From JBFGJY01 sp041576975 (GTDB lineage: Bacteria; Pseudomonadota; Gammaproteobacteria; UBA4575): a stretch of 36,717 nucleotides of DNA. Positions 36,101 through 36,717 of the stretch are shown piece after piece. Each line of letters opens with the position of its first letter. The first letter of the stretch is position 1. Made by a program: the position numbers and the translations under genes. The stretch is taken from contig JBFGJY010000022.1 of NCBI GenBank assembly GCA_041576975.1, positions 1-36,717 of the forward strand. The letters are read 5' to 3'. The notes beneath the pieces are model-generated. The model saw only the letters and a list, made by a program, of their open reading frames with translations, did no database searches and had not been told where the DNA came from.

Positions 36101-36573
36101 CAGAGCTTGATCAGCCATTTGATCAAGGTATTGAGGTTGATCTTGGTGTACCCGCCCTATTACCCGAAGATTATGTACCAGATGTGCACACACGGCTGGT
36201 TTTATATAAACGCATTGCAAGCGCAAAAACTATTGATGATTTAGATGATCTTGAAGTTGAACTAATTGATCGATTTGGCCTACTACCAGAATTCGCAAAA
36301 AATCTATTTCAAGTTACGCAGCTTAAATTAATTGCTTCTAGTTACGGGGTCACACGTATTGAAATGGGTCATGAAGTCGCACGTCTGCGCTTTGCTAAAT
36401 CACCTAACATAGATGTAAATAAATTGCTATCTCTCATTCATAATTGTCCTGATATGTATAAATTGGATGGATCCGAAAAGCTCACAATTTACACAGAAAC
36501 CAACAATACCCAGGAACGTATTGACACCATCGTGGGTCTACTTAATGATCTTCAATTAAAACAAGCAGCCTAA
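33118..36573 (+). CDS. mfd: transcription-repair coupling factor Mfd
   Basis: Mfd removes stalled RNA polymerase at DNA lesions and recruits UvrA. The 1151-residue protein matches the family length (E. coli 1148). Seen in order are an N-terminal UvrB-like region (about 20-350), the RNA-polymerase-interacting domain (around 480-560, with VVHEDHGVGRF near 486), the translocase with Walker A GDVGFGKT at 631-638 and DEEQ at 732-735, and LHQIRGRVGRS further on. The C-terminal TRCF domain fills the last 170 residues. No strong ribosome site precedes the ATG. A csiV-like gene follows 21 bp downstream. Confidence 0.97.
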   Translation: MNIFNPPLPGKGHTHITWGRTYGCSKGLALANAIEQFSGLTLIITPNIQSAHILESELAFFCNKPTNILMFPDSETLPYDVFSPHEDIISDRVVTLYSLPNTDQGALIISASTILSRLAPKSFILGQTLILAINDQVDLETFKQTLVKAGYQYVSQVMAHGEFAVRGSIIDLYPMGCRSPYRIDLFDDEIETIRTFNPENQVSIDKVESIQILPAREFPTDEISIKRFRQNYRVQFEGDPNKSVIYRDVSNNNLPSGIEYYLPLFCEETSTFFDYIPTNSQLVLIEDIVDIANDFENEVFSRYEQRKYDLERPPLHPKQLWISSEFFEKNIYKFNTIRLQQYELEQLHRDQYNFDTHVLPNLTINTRIKDPASELKRFIKNNTYKILFLAESPGRREYLMDVLKGFELQPTVVKDWQEFLDQEVAIAITIGPLEEGLLLQRDKIAIITESNLFGVRAKQKRRRRRQIRDAEALIKNLSDLSDGSPVVHEDHGVGRFKGLKTLTLSGTETEFLTLEYADGDILYVPVSSLHLISRYTGASEENAPLHRLGGDVWKNIKRRAAKRARDVAAELLDIYSLREAKQGYPYTVDHQELNSFCTTFPYEETPDQQKAIDEIITDMESSRPMDRVVCGDVGFGKTEVAMRAAFVAALAGKQVAVLVPTTLLASQHFQSFSDRFADWPLRIEYISRFLSTKNQKLVMTGLEEGKVDIVIGTHKLLSSNIKFKNLGLIVVDEEQRFGVRQKEILKKMRTEVDVLTLTATPIPRTLNMSLSGLRDLSIIATPPNHRQAIKTFVGTWNNNMIQEACLRELKRGGQVFFLHNEVKTIEKVAKDIRQLLPDTVIRIAHGQMPERDLEQVMLDFYHQRFSILVCTTIIENGIDIPTANTIIINRADKLGLSQLHQIRGRVGRSHHRAYAYLIAPPRTAMTADAVKRLEAIESLEDLGVGFTLATHDLEIRGAGELLGAEQSGQIQEIGFTLYNELLGRAVAALKAGDIPELDQPFDQGIEVDLGVPALLPEDYVPDVHTRLVLYKRIASAKTIDDLDDLEVELIDRFGLLPEFAKNLFQVTQLKLIASSYGVTRIEMGHEVARLRFAKSPNIDVNKLLSLIHNCPDMYKLDGSEKLTIYTETNNTQERIDTIVGLLNDLQLKQAA

Positions 36574-36594
36574 ATACATTATTATCATTAATTT

Positions 36595-36717
36595 ATGGAT
36601 ATATATAGTCACATAAAAGTAGTTATTTTTTTAATATTGCTGAGCGGATGCCCAGCAACATTTGCTAAGGACTACATCGTTGAAATGGTGTTTTTTGCCA
36701 ATGTGCAAGGTACTTCA
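36595..36717 (+). CDS. csiV: CsiV-like exported protein, 3' end cut by window
   Basis: Forty-one codons are visible. They begin with a hydrophobic signal sequence (MDIYSHIKVVIFLILLSGC...) and continue KDYIVEMVFFAN, which resembles the YxVExIVF opening of CsiV, a protein often found right after mfd in gammaproteobacteria. Both a signal peptidase I site (TFA-KD) and a lipobox-like LSGC at 16-19 are present. The assignment rests on this short segment and on gene order, so the symbol is tentative. Confidence 0.55.
   Translation, partial: MDIYSHIKVVIFLILLSGCPATFAKDYIVEMVFFANVQGTS

Noticed and set aside
1..36717. CRISPR array, insertion sequence, phage or integrative element
   Set aside because: I saw no regularly spaced direct repeats, transposase, integrase, or attachment-type repeats, and gene order is that of conserved core chromosome.

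Overview
The window looks like ordinary chromosome from an AT-rich free-living gammaproteobacterium. Evidence is the gene order lolC-lolD / DUF2062 / comEC-exbB-exbD-msbA-lpxK-ycaR-kdsB, which recalls Pseudomonas-type genomes, the complete System I cytochrome c maturation operon ccmABCDEFGHI, and mfd followed by a csiV-like gene. I see no rRNA, tRNA, CRISPR array, insertion sequence, phage gene or plasmid function. The genus cannot be named from sequence reading alone.

Layout. 1-4435: a 3'-truncated GGDEF-EAL protein, fumC, and divergently purB. 4440-8873: a minus-strand operon with overlapping genes coding a Gld-type ABC-2 transporter (ATPase, permease, GldG-like protein, DUF4340 protein). 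9150-10564: a PLD-like DUF7931 protein overlapping an exported stand-alone secretin-like protein. 10570-18308: a minus-strand envelope block, comEC, exbB, exbD, msbA, lpxK, ycaR, kdsB, and nudF. 18393-19572: two plus-strand membrane proteins. 19713-21644: lolC-type permease and lolD. 21921-24183: a small BamE-like exported protein and the aguA-aguB pair that turns agmatine into putrescine. 24190-24681: two tiny membrane-protein genes, the first interrupted by a one-base frameshift in a homopolymer. 24942-32792: the ccm operon with a degenerate GGDEF protein at its 3' end. 32793-33117: a 325-bp gap holding a very good Fur box inside a plausible promoter. 33118-36573: mfd. 36595-end: start of a csiV-like gene.

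Functional themes. The central block is about the outer membrane: lipid A/Kdo synthesis (lpxK, kdsB), lipid A-core flipping (msbA), and lipoprotein release (lolC/lolD). The ccm operon attaches haem to periplasmic c-type cytochromes, pointing to a respiratory lifestyle. Both c-di-GMP-related proteins appear to be impaired as cyclases. One keeps GGDEF but lacks the usual metal-binding Asp and has an intact EAL domain. The other lost GGDEF but keeps an RxxD I-site. Nothing here is clearly a new multi-gene system. The best leads are the Fur-box promoter with an unknown short transcript, the frameshifted DUF6868 gene, the PLD-like/secretin-like pair, and the c-di-GMP-receptor-like protein attached to the ccm operon.
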